Of a stretch of 64,000 nucleotides of DNA, positions 16,301-39,420 are shown in pieces. Source of the DNA: Acanthochromis polyacanthus (taxonomy: Eukaryota > Chordata > Actinopteri > Pomacentridae); contig NC_067123.1 of assembly GCF_021347895.1 (NCBI RefSeq), forward strand, positions 3,550,149 through 3,614,148, written 5' to 3'. Numbering within the stretch: the first letter of the stretch is position 1; the number at the start of each line of letters is the position of its first letter. Under the pieces are notes generated by a model. The model had not been told where the DNA came from, searched no databases, and saw nothing but the letters and a program-made list of their open reading frames with translations. Position numbers and translations under genes: made by a program.

Positions 16301-18166
16301 AGCTTCAAAGGAGCCGTACGAGAACCGTTTGGATCCATTCTGGACGTTCTGAAGAAAACCACTGTCCCCGTGGCCAGCATCGACATCCCCTCAGGTCGGT
16401 CACCTTCAGATACCGGACCATCGAGTCAATCAGTGTGATCAATGAAAATATAAACACATCACCATCGAATCAGTCAATATGATCAGTAACAATAAACACA
16501 CAAACCATCATGAAATCAATCAATACAATCAATACAAATAAAGACACAGGTGTTAACAAAAAGTGCTAGCAAAAGGTGCTACAGAAAGTGCTGACAAAAT
16601 GTGCTACAGAAAGTGCTAACAAAATGTGCTAACAGAAGATGCTAAAGAAAGTGTTAAGAAAAGATGCTAACAAAAGGTTCTAACAAAACGTTTTAACAAA
16701 AAGTGCTAACAGAAGGTGCTAACAAAGGGTTCTAAAAACGGTGCTAACAGAAGGTGCTAACAAAAGGTTCCACCACAAGGTGCTAACAAAAGGTGCTAAT
16801 AGAAGCCACTAAAATAATGCTCTTGCAAAATATGCTAACAAATGGTTCAAACAAAAGGGGCTAACAACAGGTGCTCACAGAGGGTTCTAACAGATGGTGC
16901 TAACAGAAGGTGCTTACAAAGGGGTCTAAGAAAAGGTGCTAACAGAAGGTGCTTACAAAGGGGTCTAAGAAAAGGTGCTAACAGAAGTGGCTAACAGAAG
17001 ATGCAAACAGCACCAAGATTTCGACTTTATTACCTTTTTAACCATTTTTTATGAAAAAGTAGGTTTAATTAGATTTTATCTGCTTTACTTTGAAATATTG
17101 TTGATCATTTTTAACCAATTTGTTAACCTAAAGGAGGTTAAATTTGAGTTTAACCGCCTCATGTTGGATTATAAAAAATTTTGAATCTATTTTTTATGGA
17201 AAATGAGGCTTAATTTGAATTTATCCTCATTATGTCAATCATTATGAAATTTTAGCACATTTATTTAACACAAAGGTTTAATCTGGTTACAGTTTTGTTT
17301 TTTTAATTAACTGATGTTATCATGAATCAGTTAATAAAAATACCAGCAGCCAGACTAAAGTTGAATATTGATTGTGGTAACTCTGCAGGTCCCTGCTACT
17401 GAAAATACTGTAAAATATTACATTTTTTCAAGGTATTGGGTCAAAGTTTCAGTATCATGAAAACAGGGAATTCAGTATTTTTCTGATTTTTTTTTTAACA
17501 GCTACCTTTGATTTCTATGTAAAATAAATAAGTAAAAATGCACAGAAACACATAGAGAAGTACAGATGCTGTGATTTGATGCTCCAGACTGGTACTGGAG
17601 CAGGTTCTGATTGGATTAACTGGATCTGTTCTTGCGTTAAATACAGATTTTTATTGTCAGTGTAATGCTATAACCTAGTTTTTCCACCTCCACTTCCATC
17701 GTTTCATTCCTCAGAGAGCACAGAAATGACTCCACACAGGAAGATTGAAATGATGCTGATAAAAACAGAATCCTGGAGCATTGAAAGGCTTATTAAACGT
17801 GCTGCTGGCTGGTCGGTGGAGCTGGGATGCAATAATAACGAGAAGCAGCTTTGATTTTCTGTCTGCGTGCATCAGTCGTTCCCCGCAGGACGAATCGATC
17901 CCGGTGACCTTCTGCTGCCGACATCAGAAGCTTCCAGACTCTGACTTCCTGTTTGCTGTGTTGCAGGTTGGGACGTGGAGCAGGGCAGCGCTGACGGACT
18001 GCAGCCCGACATGCTCATATCCCTGACGGCTCCCAAGAAGTCGGCCTCCATGTTCAGAGGTCGGTACCACTTCCTGGGAGGCCGCTTCGTTCCGCCCGGC
18101 TTGGAGAAGAAGTACGAGCTGAACCTGCCTCAGTATCCGGGGACAGACTGTGTGCTGCAGCTGTAA
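7340..18166 (+). CDS. naxe: NAD(P)HX epimerase (AIBP / ApoA-I-binding protein), complete, six coding exons
   Basis: Metabolite-repair enzyme that interconverts R- and S-NAD(P)HX so that the dehydratase can restore NAD(P)H; known to act in mitochondria and cytosol. Coding exons: 7340-7500, 8587-8695, 9093-9203, 15923-16033, 16247-16394 and 17967-18166 (TAA). Phases agree at every junction and give 279 residues, close to the usual ~288. The N-terminus ([20 protein letters not shown]) resembles a mitochondrial presequence; a second Met ([11 protein letters not shown]) sits where the conserved domain starts. The YjeF_N domain shows [15 protein letters not shown], the nucleotide-binding [61 protein letters not shown] and GGRFVPP. 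Donors are mostly GTAAG/GTGAG; exon 4 uses the weaker GTTCGT. The intron before exon 4 contains the 35-bp acceptor array described separately. Confidence 0.95.
7540..7855. repeat. abundant teleost dispersed repeat ('gggaggaagctggagaa' family), copy in naxe intron 1
   Basis: Contains GTCATGGGGGGCTGGAGTCT, CACACCTACAGACAATTTAG, GACTGTGGGAGGAAGCTGGA and ACATGGAGACTCCATGCAGA, the order seen in a very common fish repeat. Partial copies are at 29405-29530 and 49985-50085. Confidence 0.75.
7900..8545. repeat. dispersed 'tccaaaatgact' repeat family, copy 2 (naxe intron 1)
   Basis: Same phrases and order as at 780-1545, including CTGTTCTGCTTCCAGCTGCA followed by CACATCACTGCAAATACACA and AAACTAGACTCTAAATGTGT. 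No coding potential. Confidence 0.8.
9345..15924. repeat. 35-bp tandem array carrying about 189 copies of the naxe exon 4 acceptor
   Basis: Each unit joins TTTATGTTTTCCTACAG (3' splice site) to the exon start (G/A)GCTATGAACCCTCCATC. The same unit base lies at 9345 (first copy) and 15925 (exon 4 copy), 6,580 bp apart, exactly 188 x 35, so the array has no net indel. Only a few positions vary: the base after CAG (G or A), C/T two bases later (AGT with A), and TTTATG versus TTTTTG. The first copy is preceded by AAAACTTCAG and lacks one G. Thirty-five is not a multiple of three. No spacers, so not a CRISPR. Confidence 0.97.
15923..16033 (+). CDS. naxe: naxe coding exon 4, seed of the upstream 35-bp array
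   Basis: 111 nt, 37 codons in phase 0, starting GGC TAT GAA CCC TCC ATC and ending CTG ACC GAG ATG CCG GAG before donor GTTCGT. The first 19 bases of the exon and the preceding acceptor TTTATGTTTTCCTACAG are the tandemly repeated unit upstream. The exon departs from the unit at 15942, where the coding sequence continues TTG TAC CCA AAG. Exon 3 ends CTG AAG CTG TTT at 9203, so the protein reads LKLF-GYEPSI. Confidence 0.93.
16551..17000. repeat. degenerate ~20-bp tandem repeat in naxe intron 5
   Basis: Around twenty imperfect units of the type AAAAGGTGCTAACAGAAGGT, including a clear local duplication of GGTGCTTACAAAGGGGTCTA (about 16910-16980). The remainder of the intron (17000-17966) is AT-rich with no recognisable element. 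Confidence 0.8.
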
Positions 18167-18420
18167 GAGGCACCCGGAAAACAACCAGAAAACACCCAAG
18201 AAATACCTAAAAAACACCTGCAAAACTAACTGACCCGCTACATAATAATATGTGAGGTTAGCTTTGCATGCAGAATGGAAAATGGGGGGAAAACGAATTG
18301 AGTGGCGCTCTCATAGCAACAACAAACATCACGACATGTCGTGGATTTTTACTGTTGATCTCATGAATTTTAATCACTTTCTTAATAAATGCAGCCTTAT
18401 CAATCAATAAATGATCGTTA
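18167..18420 (+). promoter_or_regulatory. naxe: naxe 3' UTR with polyadenylation signals
   Basis: AATAAA occurs at 18384-18389 and again in TCAATAAATG at about 18405. This places the naxe 3' end about 1.2 kb from the convergent scn1b-like 3' end. Confidence 0.5.
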
Positions 18421-19659
18421 TATAAAATGCAAGTAGAATTTCTGTTCTGGTGTTTTTGTTTAAAATCACATCTAAATATGACAGTTAGCTTAGCATGAAC
18501 AATGGAATCAGTTAGCCCCACTCTGGATTTTCTTGCACTGTTTCCTTCTGCTTGCAGTTTTTAAGCTAAGATACACTTAGCATGAACACTGGAAGATGGG
18601 AAAGCAGTAGCCTCTCTGTGCTGATACGAAGATTTTCTTTGACAGAGCTACACTGTTTACTAACCTAACCTAGCATTTAGTTAGCATGAAAGGACAGTTT
18701 AGCATTAATGCTGGAAGAATGGGAAGCAGTTAGCCCGACTCTGTGCTAGTTTGCAGGTTTTCCTGGACAGGGCTACGCAGTTTCCTCCTGCTTGCAGTCT
18801 TTGAGATAAGCTAACTTTCTGCTTGCAACTTTTGTGCTAAGCTAACCTTAGCATGGACACTGGAATATGGGGAAGCAGTTAGCCTCACTTTTTGCTAATA
18901 TTAAGATTTTCTTGGACAGAGCTACACCGTTTAATCCTGCTTACAGTTTTTACGCTAAGCTAACCTAGAATCTGGTAAGCTTAGTGTGAACAGCCAGTTA
19001 GCTTAGCATGAATGCTGGAAAAATGGGAAGCAGCTTCATTCTGTGCTGGTATGCAGATTTTCCTGGACAGACCTAAACTGTTTCCTCTTTCTTGCACTCT
19101 AGAAGCTAAGCTAACCTACCATGTAGTTAGCTTAACATGATCGCTGGAAGCAATTAGCCTCACTCTGTGCAGATTTTCCTAGACAGAGCTATGCTGTTTC
19201 CTCCTGTTTGCAGTCTTTACGCTAAGCTAACTTAGTGCTTGCAATTTTTAAGCTAAGCTAATCTTAGCATGAAAGCTGGAAGAAGGGGAAGCAGTTAGTC
19301 TCAGTCTGTGCTAGTTTGCAGGTTTTCCTGGACAGGGCTACGCTGTTTCCTGTTGCGAGCACTCTTTAAGCTAATTAGCTGCTGGAAGTAGCTTTAAATG
19401 TAGCGTATAAACATGAGTGATAACACTGTCCTCATCCCACTTTTGGACAGAAATTCCCTAAAATGCACCTTCAAATCTTGAAATCTGATCATCTGTGGGC
19501 GAGATATTTACGCTGCTGAGTTTTTTTTTTCATGTGAGCAAATGAAAACTTGAAAATAAAAAGCTAATATTTCACATTAATGGTGCTCTTTTATCATTTC
19601 TGTCACAAATTGTACAATAACACTCCAGCAGAACATGTTTCCACCACATTTTCTTTGTT

Positions 19660-19993
19660 TTTATTAGTACATCTTTACACTGAATGTACAACTAGCATTG
19701 AACTGGAAATACAGTCTATCATAGTCCATCACATTCTATTTTAGAAAGAACTTTACCGTACAGTACATGTCGTGTGTCTCGTTTATACATTAGGTGGCGA
19801 CGGTTTAGTAAAAAGCTTTCTTGTACAATCAAACGTGACGGAGTCCAGCCGGCTCCGCGTACATTTCATATAAATGTGTGACTACATATACTCGGAGGAA
19901 CACTGTATGTACAGTATATGCTTTCGACAGTGTGGCTCATTAATGCATAATGTTTTCTCATGTAAGTGCAGAACATGCTTTTGCGCGCAGATT
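19660..19993 (-). promoter_or_regulatory. scn1b: scn1b-like 3' UTR and polyadenylation signal
   Basis: AATAAA on the minus strand (TTTATT at 19660-19665) lies about 330 bases after the inferred stop. Sequence between is non-repetitive, unlike its surroundings, which fits exonic 3' UTR. Confidence 0.45.
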
Positions 19994-31568
<11,575 letters not shown>

Positions 31569-32263
31569 GATGGTGGAAGAAAAGACGCTTTTCTGGTCGA
31601 GGAGCTTCAGAAACAGTCAAACCGAGAAGCTCCAGGTGTTCAAATCGATGCTGTGAAGGTTTTCTTCTCTACCTGACGCTGAACAGACTGAGAGGCGGCT
31701 ATCAGCTAAATCATAAAGTGCAAACAGGCCTCATCTTCTTCTGCAACGTTCCTCCTCTGGTCTTTGGTTCCACGAGGATTTATTGCCTCGAATTATTGCT
31801 CCCTCAACCTGAAGTAGAAATGAACTGTCGATGGTCAAGTGGCTCCTTTAGATCTCCACGCCCTGAGATCTGTTTCTCCCTGAGGTCTGAGATGTTCCAG
31901 ATGTTCCAGATGTGCAGCTACTCCTCCGTGCAGGAGAACGTGGGGCTGATGTGCATGCTTTGTGTGGTGGAAGATGAGAAGCTACCAGAATGAGGAGCAG
32001 GCTGGAGGTGTGATGGTCTGAAGGCCTCCTCTGCTGCAGCTGATGGACACCACAGTCCTCGATCCTCCGTCCTGTCCTGCTGTCTCCTATCTGAGGACTC
32101 CGTGCTGGAAGCTCAGATGTTTCCTCCTCGCTGGCATCGCACAGAAACCCGCCGGAGCTCGCATGAAAGGCGGACAGGAGAAGAGAGAAATCCTCCTCGG
32201 AGCTCCGTCGTGTTTGTTTCTGCGCCACAGCGGCTGGTCTGGATGCTGCAGGAGTACTGCGGT

Positions 32264-32279
32264 AAAAAAAAAAAAAAAA

Positions 32280-32373
<94 letters not shown>
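32264..32373. repeat. poly-A followed by (GA)n microsatellite
   Basis: About 25 A residues then about 42 GA units, between scn1b and zbtb22. Frames through it (poly Arg-Glu, poly Leu-Ser) are artefacts. Confidence 0.97.
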
Positions 32374-32376
<3 letters not shown>

Positions 32377-32399
32377 AGCACCGGAGAGGATCTGAGACT

Positions 32400-33360
32400 G
32401 AAAAAAACCCCGAATCAGCTGCTCAGTATTTTAAACCACAAAACACAGAATATTGAAGAAGAAGCAGCAGAAATGAGGTTCTAATAAATAAAGAATGAAG
32501 CAGAATAAAGCTGCTGCTCCTTTAAAGGTCTGATGCTCCACTGATGAAGCTCCAACCAGCAAATCAGAAGGAAGGAGATGGCTTCAGTTAGTTTACTAAA
32601 AACTCCAGCAGCTGGTTAATTCAAGTCAATACAGTTTAATACAGCTGTTTAATGCAGGTTAATGATGGTGGTGAGTGTCAAACATATACTCCTGTTCTGT
32701 AGAAGATACTGAAGCTGAGAGACACCAACTGAAGTCAGATTCTGGTTGGACACTTAAGGGAGAAGTTAAGGAGAAAGTTAAGGAAGCGACTTATTTACTT
32801 CCTTTATTGTGGTTACGAAAATGCAAATTTCACTGCTTTTTCATACATCTAGACCACATTCAATCAGATTCAGATTAAGTTCCGCTACATATAGACCAGT
32901 CAGATCTACATTAAATTAGACAAGAGAGGCTAAAGAATCTTTAAAACACAATTTCTGATTTGTGAAACTTTTATTCTGTTTTTTTTTTATTCAAAAAGAA
33001 GAAGATTTCTTGTTTTTTTTCCACAGATAAACCACATTAAACCAGCTCTATATCTAAATGGCTGTATACATGATCCAAAATCTGGACTGAATTATACCAG
33101 ATGTCCCTGAAGAGACTTTGAAACAGACAGTAAGAATGATCTTAAGTAAATACCTTATATATTTACAGAATCATTAAAATGTTGGGGGAAAATCACAGTT
33201 TTTCTACATCATGAAAATGCAGGAAAAACCGACTGATTCTACTTTTTCCCCCTACAATTTATTGATGTAAGGAAAAACAAGCAAAAGCTACAGTGATTCT
33301 TTGTTTTTTCTACGTTATTGCATGGCAAGGAAACTACTGAGTTTCCCTTAACTTCCTCCT
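32400..33360. other. intergenic, nothing recognised
   Basis: Unique-looking AT-rich sequence between the divergent scn1b-like and zbtb22 genes. No gene or repeat family recognised. Confidence 0.5.
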
Positions 33361-33389
33361 GAACCGCGGAGTCGGAAGCTACGAACCTG

Positions 33390-33570
33390 AAGCTAACTTC
33401 AGCGTCCAGCCTGCGGGCAGGCTGCTGTTAGCCTCGTTAGCTTCACTGTTTCTAAGTCAAACTAACGACGGAGATCCATATCCACGACTGGAGGATAATA
33501 ATGCTGTTCTGCAAATAGTCGGTAACGTCCTCTGTGGAAGTTAACAGCTCGACACACCGACAGAACAAAG
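33390..33570 (+). promoter_or_regulatory. zbtb22: probable zbtb22 promoter / non-coding first exon
   Basis: A GC-richer patch (CAGCGTCCAGCCTGCGGGCAG, AACTAACGACGGAG) ends at GACAGAACAAAG followed by donor GTAAAG at 33571. The zbtb22 start exon has an acceptor TTTCTTTCCCACAG ending at 34919. The 33571-34919 interval is then a 5' UTR intron with no other content seen. Inferred from splice signals only. Confidence 0.45.
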
Positions 33571-34931
33571 GTAAAGTTCAGAGGCTAACACTGAGCTAAC
33601 TAGCTGGCTAGCGCGGTTAGCTCAGAACTAGCCTAACGTTAACCGGGATATGTGCCGAGTAGCAGCGAAATAAACAATGTGAAAGATGTTTTCTGCATCT
33701 ATAGCAGCATTTACTATTCATATTATCATAAACAATAGCTTAATGTGACGGACAAAGTTAACGGAGCTTCGTACATTTGGAAGCTAACGTTAGCTGGCTA
33801 CTAGCTGTTAGCAGAGATCATCAGGTGGAAACTGTTTATATCAACTCCTGTTATTTAGAAAGAACAGCTAGAACAACAGTTAAAGAGCTTCACAGGACAG
33901 AAACACGAGTTTAAATATTAAGGTTTACACCCTGTAACATGATGTAAAGCACTAATTTATCCGATTAAATCAAACATTAAGGTTAAAACCCTATAATATC
34001 GGTAACTGTACTCATTTACTGGATTAAATGATTAAAATTAGGACTTCAGACCATTATATACAACACATATGACCCTAACTAGCTCCTATGTTAAAATTAA
34101 GAACCAACAATATGATATATTCTAACAAATAGTGATCATTTTTTGTAATCGGGTAATCTGTATTGGTATTTCTGTTGTTTTATATATAAAATGTGGAGTT
34201 TTCGAGAATAAAGTGATTCTTCAGAAGATTTGTTTTGTCAAAATGACCCCAGAAGATTCATTTTACAATCATAATACAAAAAGAGGAATCCCTGCTTGTG
34301 AAATACTACTAAAAAATCCTTAAAAACCCCAAATGTAGATTAATATTATGTTGATAAAAAACAGATTGGCTGATTTATTCATTCAGCCCAGTGGAAATGT
34401 AATTATTTCTCATGAGAAAACTCAAATTCTCGTTTGTGAATGTTGTCCCTTTTCATTTTCTCATGAATTAGTGAATGTAAAGTGAATTTGCCCTGACTGA
34501 GAATGAACCAAAATGACTTAATTGATGCTGTGACGTTCCACACATCTGGATTTTAATGTTTTCTGCCGTGTTCTCCTCAGTAAAGCCTTCAGACGGGGCT
34601 GTAACTTGTGTTTTAAATGCAGCCTGTTGGGGTCAATAAAAACACTACAGCACAGCTCAGTACTTTGTGGAGGAAATAAACTGTTTGTCAACATATACTG
34701 TATGTAACACTGCCCTTAATACAAAGGACAAGTCGCTTTGTTTGAACAAAATACCAAAAACAAAATACAGAAGAGAAACACCGTCTACAGAAGTGACCTA
34801 AAACACTAGATAGAGACTGTTTATTTATTGTAAACAGGATGGAAACGGCCATCAGATGCTCTTTACACACTTCTAAAATCAGTGCATTGATCCTCTTAGG
34901 TCGTGTTTCTTTCCCACAGCTCCGTCCCACC

Positions 34932-37900
34932 ATGGATCCGACCTGCAGCGCCTCCGTGGCTCCGGCAGGTTTGACCGTCCAGGTGTGTTTCCCCGGCGCT
35001 CGAGCTGCGGTTCTGGACAACCTGAACCGGCAGCGGGAGGAGGGACGGCTGTGCGACCTGTCCATCCAGGTGCAGGGCCAGGTGTTCAGGGCCCACCGCT
35101 GTGTGCTCGCTGCCTCCTCACCTTACTTCCACGACCAGGTAGGCTGGAAGATGTCCACTCAGTAGAAAACATGTTTTACAATATGAATGCAAAATATGCA
35201 CCTTTACAAGACAGAGCTCAGAAAAACAGAAGGATATAGAGCATTTAGACCAATGCTGTGACATTTTATGAAGAAGTGTACTCAGTTATACTATAAAAAG
35301 AACCTTTTCTTAGATTTCAGCATCAAAATTTACTTCACATACTCCAAGTAAAAGTAAACTAAATTGGATAATGTCAGAATTATCGTCGCATAACTCCACT
35401 GTGATAAAGGTTTTACAAATCAAAGATTACATTCTGACATAATCTGGTCCACATTTCACACATCTGGATGTTTCCTGATGTAGACCTGATCCAGGGTGGT
35501 GAAAATGTGAAAAAAAAGCATTAAAATCTCATTTTCTTGCATTTTTACAAATAGAATAAAAGCCTCATGAATCAGAAACTGTGTTTTAAAGACTCCAGTG
35601 TAGATCTGACCCTTCTACAGTTTATAAAGTGGTTTTAGATCTGGATCCTGGAGCCGTTTCTGCATTTTCACAGATAAAATAAAGTTTAGAAATATTTTCA
35701 GTCGCAGCAGTTTAGACCTGGACCTGCTCTTTTATGGTACTGATGCCAAAAAACATCAACATTTATGGTTTTCTACAAATAGATGAAAGGTTTCACAGAT
35801 CAGAAGCTCTCTTTTTAAGACTCTTTGGCCTCTGTGGGGTAATGTAGTCCAGATTTAGGAGTCTAAGTGGTTTTAGATCTGGATCTGGTCTAATGGGATC
35901 TAAATGTTAAGAAATAAAAACCCCAGGCACATTTCCACTGCGTTCCTTGGCAGATTAATAACTAACTACTAACTTGGGTTCTTTGTTATGTATTGACTCT
36001 TGACTCTCTCCATATTTCTGTCCAGATCCTACAGCTCAGTGTGTCTCTTTTCTTCTTCCAGGTTCTGCTGAAGAACGTCACCACCGTGTCTCTGCCCTCG
36101 GTCATGGACCCGGTAGCCTTTGAGAGCGTCCTGAGTTCTGCCTACACCGGCCAGCTGAGCATCGTGCACGACGACATCGTCAACTACGTCACCGTGGCCA
36201 GTTTCCTCCAGATGTGGCACATCGTGGATAAGTGCACCGAGATCCTGAAGAGGCCTCGGTCCTCTGCTGATGTGGCCTCTGCAGAAGCTGCTGCTGCTCA
36301 TCCTGGATCTGCGTCTCGACAGCAGTCTCCCAGCAGCACCGAGTGTTTGTACGGAGAGAGGGAGGGAAGGAGGCGGGAGAAGAAGCCCGACGCTCTGCCT
36401 CCTTTAGCCACATGGAGACGCCCCCAGCAGTTCCCCAGATGGGGGCGCCCTCGGCCCTCGTCGGCCCAGCAGTCGGCCGACTCCCAGCTGGACGCTCTGC
36501 CCGGATACGCGGACAACGACTACTCCAGCTGTGACGAGGCCTGGGTGTCCAGCCACGCCAGAACCAGCCACTTCCCTCAGGAAGGACCCAGCCACGGCGT
36601 CCGCTTTCCTGGAGGAGACGCCCTGAAGCAGAAGGTGAGGTTTCAGCAGCGAGGAGCGTCACAGAGCAGCGACCGGCCGAACGATCGCACCAGAGACGAA
36701 GACAACGAAGAGCCGCCGGACCGCAGGAAGAACCAGAGGAGAGAGATAGAAGCCGATGAAGGAGTGGGAGAGGAAGCTGTGGAGAAGAAGGAGGGATTCA
36801 CTGCAGTGGGTCACTGTGGTAAGAAACACCAGATCTGTAGCCCTCGTGTCGTCCTGAGGGTCAGAATTGAGCCGTTTTAAAGTTTGAAATGTGGGGGGAA
36901 AAAATCTATTTTCACAGTGAAAACTTCTGATGTCTGCATTTTTGGTGGAAAAAAGAAATGTAAAAAATGTTTCTTAAGAACATTCAGATAAAAATCAACC
37001 AAAATCCAGTGAATTTCACTGGATTTTGGTTGATTTTTCTGTGAATGTTCTTAAGAGAATATTAGGCATTTTACTGATATATATGGAATCACTTTAGGTA
37101 TTTTTAGGATTTTTTTTGGAAGATTTTTACTCATTTTTTGAAAATATTTACTTTATTCTTTTTTGCCAAATTTGGGGGAGTTTTTTTTTTTTAATAAAAC
37201 TTTTAAGGGAAACTTTTAAGGAACTATTGGAATTTTGTTCCTGAAGCTTTTGCAAATTTTCAGAAATTTGTGGATTTTTTCTGAATTTTTGGATTTTTTT
37301 TCAGACAAGGAAATATTTTTTGTTGCCCGTAAATGAAGACAACAGGAGGGTTAAGAAAACAAAACAAGTTTGACAAATAACAATAATTCATCCAGTTGTG
37401 ACATTTCCCAGACTTTGATCATCAAAAACAAAGTTCCTCTCAGCACTTACTGTATTAGAGAATTCTATTTTTGTGTTTGTTTGATTAAAAAATGTATCAT
37501 TTAAACAAATTGACATGTAAGTGGTTAAAATCCTGAAAATGTGAAATATTTGGTAGTTCTGATCATTTTGGTTAAAAGAATTTAACTCAGTGAACGTGGA
37601 AAATAATTATAATCTATTTTTTGATGAGGACATTTTTATTTTTAATAAATCTGACACTGTGAAAAAATGCATCAAATCGTCGCTGACAGATACCAGACAC
37701 TCAGCACTTTTTTGTCTAAAACAATTCGTTTCTTGTGGGTTTTTTTTTTCCAGATAAAGAAAACTGGTTCTGTGTGAACAAAGTGACTTTTAAAGGTTGT
37801 GATTCTGTTCTCCGTTTGTCCAGCAGACTTCCACTCTGTTCCAGATGAGCAGCAGGAACCCGGACACTCGAAGCAGAGCGTGGACGTGATGAAGGAGAAG

Positions 37901-38908
37901 CTGCTGGGAGCTGATCCCTCCTCTGATCTGTCCTCTGTTCACGGCTGTCAGACGGCTGAAGGCGTCGCCGGTCCGTCCTGTCTGGTCTCGGCCCGGCTGC
38001 CGTGGCCGTCGGGTTCCTGGACTCAGCCGGAGTCGAGGCCGGCGGACGGAGAAGGAGGCAGTAAAGACGAGGAGGAGGAGGAGGAGGAGGAGGACGTGGA
38101 CTTTGAATGTTTCACCGAGGCTCCGTACAGCAGAGACACGTACGATGAGATCGAGGACGGCACCGGGCAGGTCTCCCAGAGGCCTCTGGTTCCGGTGTCG
38201 CCTGACTTCATGACCGGCTCTGAGGTGAGCTGGACGTCCACCAGCGGGGGGCAGACCGGCTCCGGGACCCCGTCCTCCAGCCGCCATCTGTCCCCGTCTT
38301 CTGCCGCCTTCCCTCCGGCGCCGTCGCCTCCCACCCCGTCCTCGTCGTCCTCGGTGTCGCTCGCCGGCGCCCCCTACACCGGGAAGGTCCACTTCTGCCA
38401 CTGCGGCAAAGCCTACACCCTGAAGAGCATGAGGGACCGCCACGTGAAGATGCAGCACCTCAACCTGAGGCCCTTCGGCTGTCCGGTCTGCACCAAGTCC
38501 TTCAAGATGAAACACCACCTGACCAAGCACCTGAAGACCCACGGGGGGCTGCGGCCGTACGAGTGCAGCCTCTGTGGGAAGAAGGTGATCTGGAGGGACA
38601 GTTTCCTGCGACACCAGGCCCGCTGCGAGCGCCTGGCCTCCAGCTCCTCCAGCAGCAACACGACCACCACAGCAGCAGCAGATGTGGAGGAGAGCTTCAG
38701 CTACACGCTGGACGAAGGGGAGGCCTTCCTCCCAGCTGGAGGTCAGGTCAAAGTGGAGGAGGTGGACTTCCAGAGGGAGATGGAGGACGGGATGGGCCGG
38801 CTGCTGAACAGCGTCTCTGGGATGGTGGACGAGCTGCGGACTCAGAACCTGGAGGCTGGAGGTCACGTCTTCAAACAGGAAGTCAGCGAGAGCTTCAGCG
38901 GGAACTGA
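34932..38908 (+). CDS. zbtb22: zinc finger and BTB domain protein 22
   Basis: POK-family transcription factor: the BTB/POZ domain dimerises and recruits co-repressors, the C-terminal fingers bind DNA. Coding exons 34932-35138, 36062-36818 and 37824-38908 (TGA), 682 residues. The start ATG has a strong context (CCCACCATGG) just inside the exon; an in-frame ATG at 34839 lies in the intron. BTB domain at about residues 18-115: LCDLSIQVQGQVFRAHRCVLA, SSPYFHDQ, VTTVSLPSVMDPVAFES, SAYTGQLS, FLQMWHIVDKCTE. The middle is Ser/Pro/acid-rich with an EEEEEEEE run. Three fingers follow: HFCHCGKAYTLKSMRDRH with an unusual CHC spacing, FGCPVCTKSFKMKHHLTKH, and YECSLCGKKVIWRDSFLRH ending in Cys. The BTB and finger sequences fit ZBTB22 better than ZBTB9 or ZBTB12. 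Confidence 0.92.
35139..36061. other. zbtb22 intron 1
   Basis: Moderately AT-rich, with a loosely repeated phrase TCTGGATCCTGGAG / GTTTTAGATCTGGATCTGG / TAGACCTGATCCAGG (35460-35890) suggesting old local duplication. No gene. Confidence 0.5.
36973..37055. repeat. 83-bp near-perfect hairpin in zbtb22 intron 2
   Basis: Left arm 36973-37013 begins CTTAAGAACATTCAG and ends AAAATCCAGTGAA. Right arm 37015-37055 is its reverse complement apart from two or three mismatches, with a single T at the centre. It could fold into a long hairpin RNA when zbtb22 is transcribed, or be a tiny MITE. The rest of this intron (36819-37823) is AT-rich without recognised content. Confidence 0.9.
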
Positions 38909-39420
38909 ACCTTCACGGGCCAGTTCCTCTGAGAAGGTTCTCTACAATGAATAGTTTGATAGAGGAACGCTTTCAGAGGTGAAAACATTTCAGCTTTGAG
39001 GCTGTTTGACAACATCTCAGAAACTATGAAAGATCAAAACCTGAAATTTCCACTCAGTCTATCAAGATGTCGTTAAAAGTTCCATGTTTGAGCTCATATT
39101 AACAAAAAACAGATGATCAGAAGCCAGCTAGTGGCACTGACTGAACCACATGTAGCTGCAGCTTCATACCAAACTAAATATAGAATAATGTGAAATATTT
39201 GGTCACAAAAATGGAGCAAAAGAGTTGTTTTTGTTGAACTTTCATAACTGATTGAGCAGCTTTGACAGGTTGTAGCACAAAAAGGAGCCTCATTCATTCA
39301 TTCATTCATTCATTCATTCGTTCATTCATTCATTCGTTCATTCAAACCTTTATTTAGTCTGGAGGTTCATTGAGGTTTCCCTCATTTCTAATGCCGTCCG
39401 TGATTACAGACACAAATAAA
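38909..39420 (+). promoter_or_regulatory. zbtb22: zbtb22 3' UTR (end uncertain)
   Basis: Unique sequence after the stop, then a (TTCA)n run at 39292-39345 and a repeat-like block containing AATAAA at 39415-39420. The true polyadenylation site is not clear. Confidence 0.35.
39292..39345. repeat. (TTCA)n microsatellite
   Basis: About 13 units of TTCA with two TTCG variants, at the start of a block (ACCTTTATTTAGTCTGGAGG) that looks like a common teleost dispersed repeat. Confidence 0.93.

Noticed and set aside
31848..32456. Frames with poly Arg-Glu / Leu-Ser up to 177 codons
   Set aside because: Products of the A-run and GA microsatellite; no conserved domain around them.
34839..34931. Upstream in-frame ATG giving an N-terminal extension of ZBTB22
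   Set aside because: An acceptor (TTTCCCACAG ending 34919) separates it from the exon, and the downstream ATG at 34932 has a strong initiation context and fits the family start.
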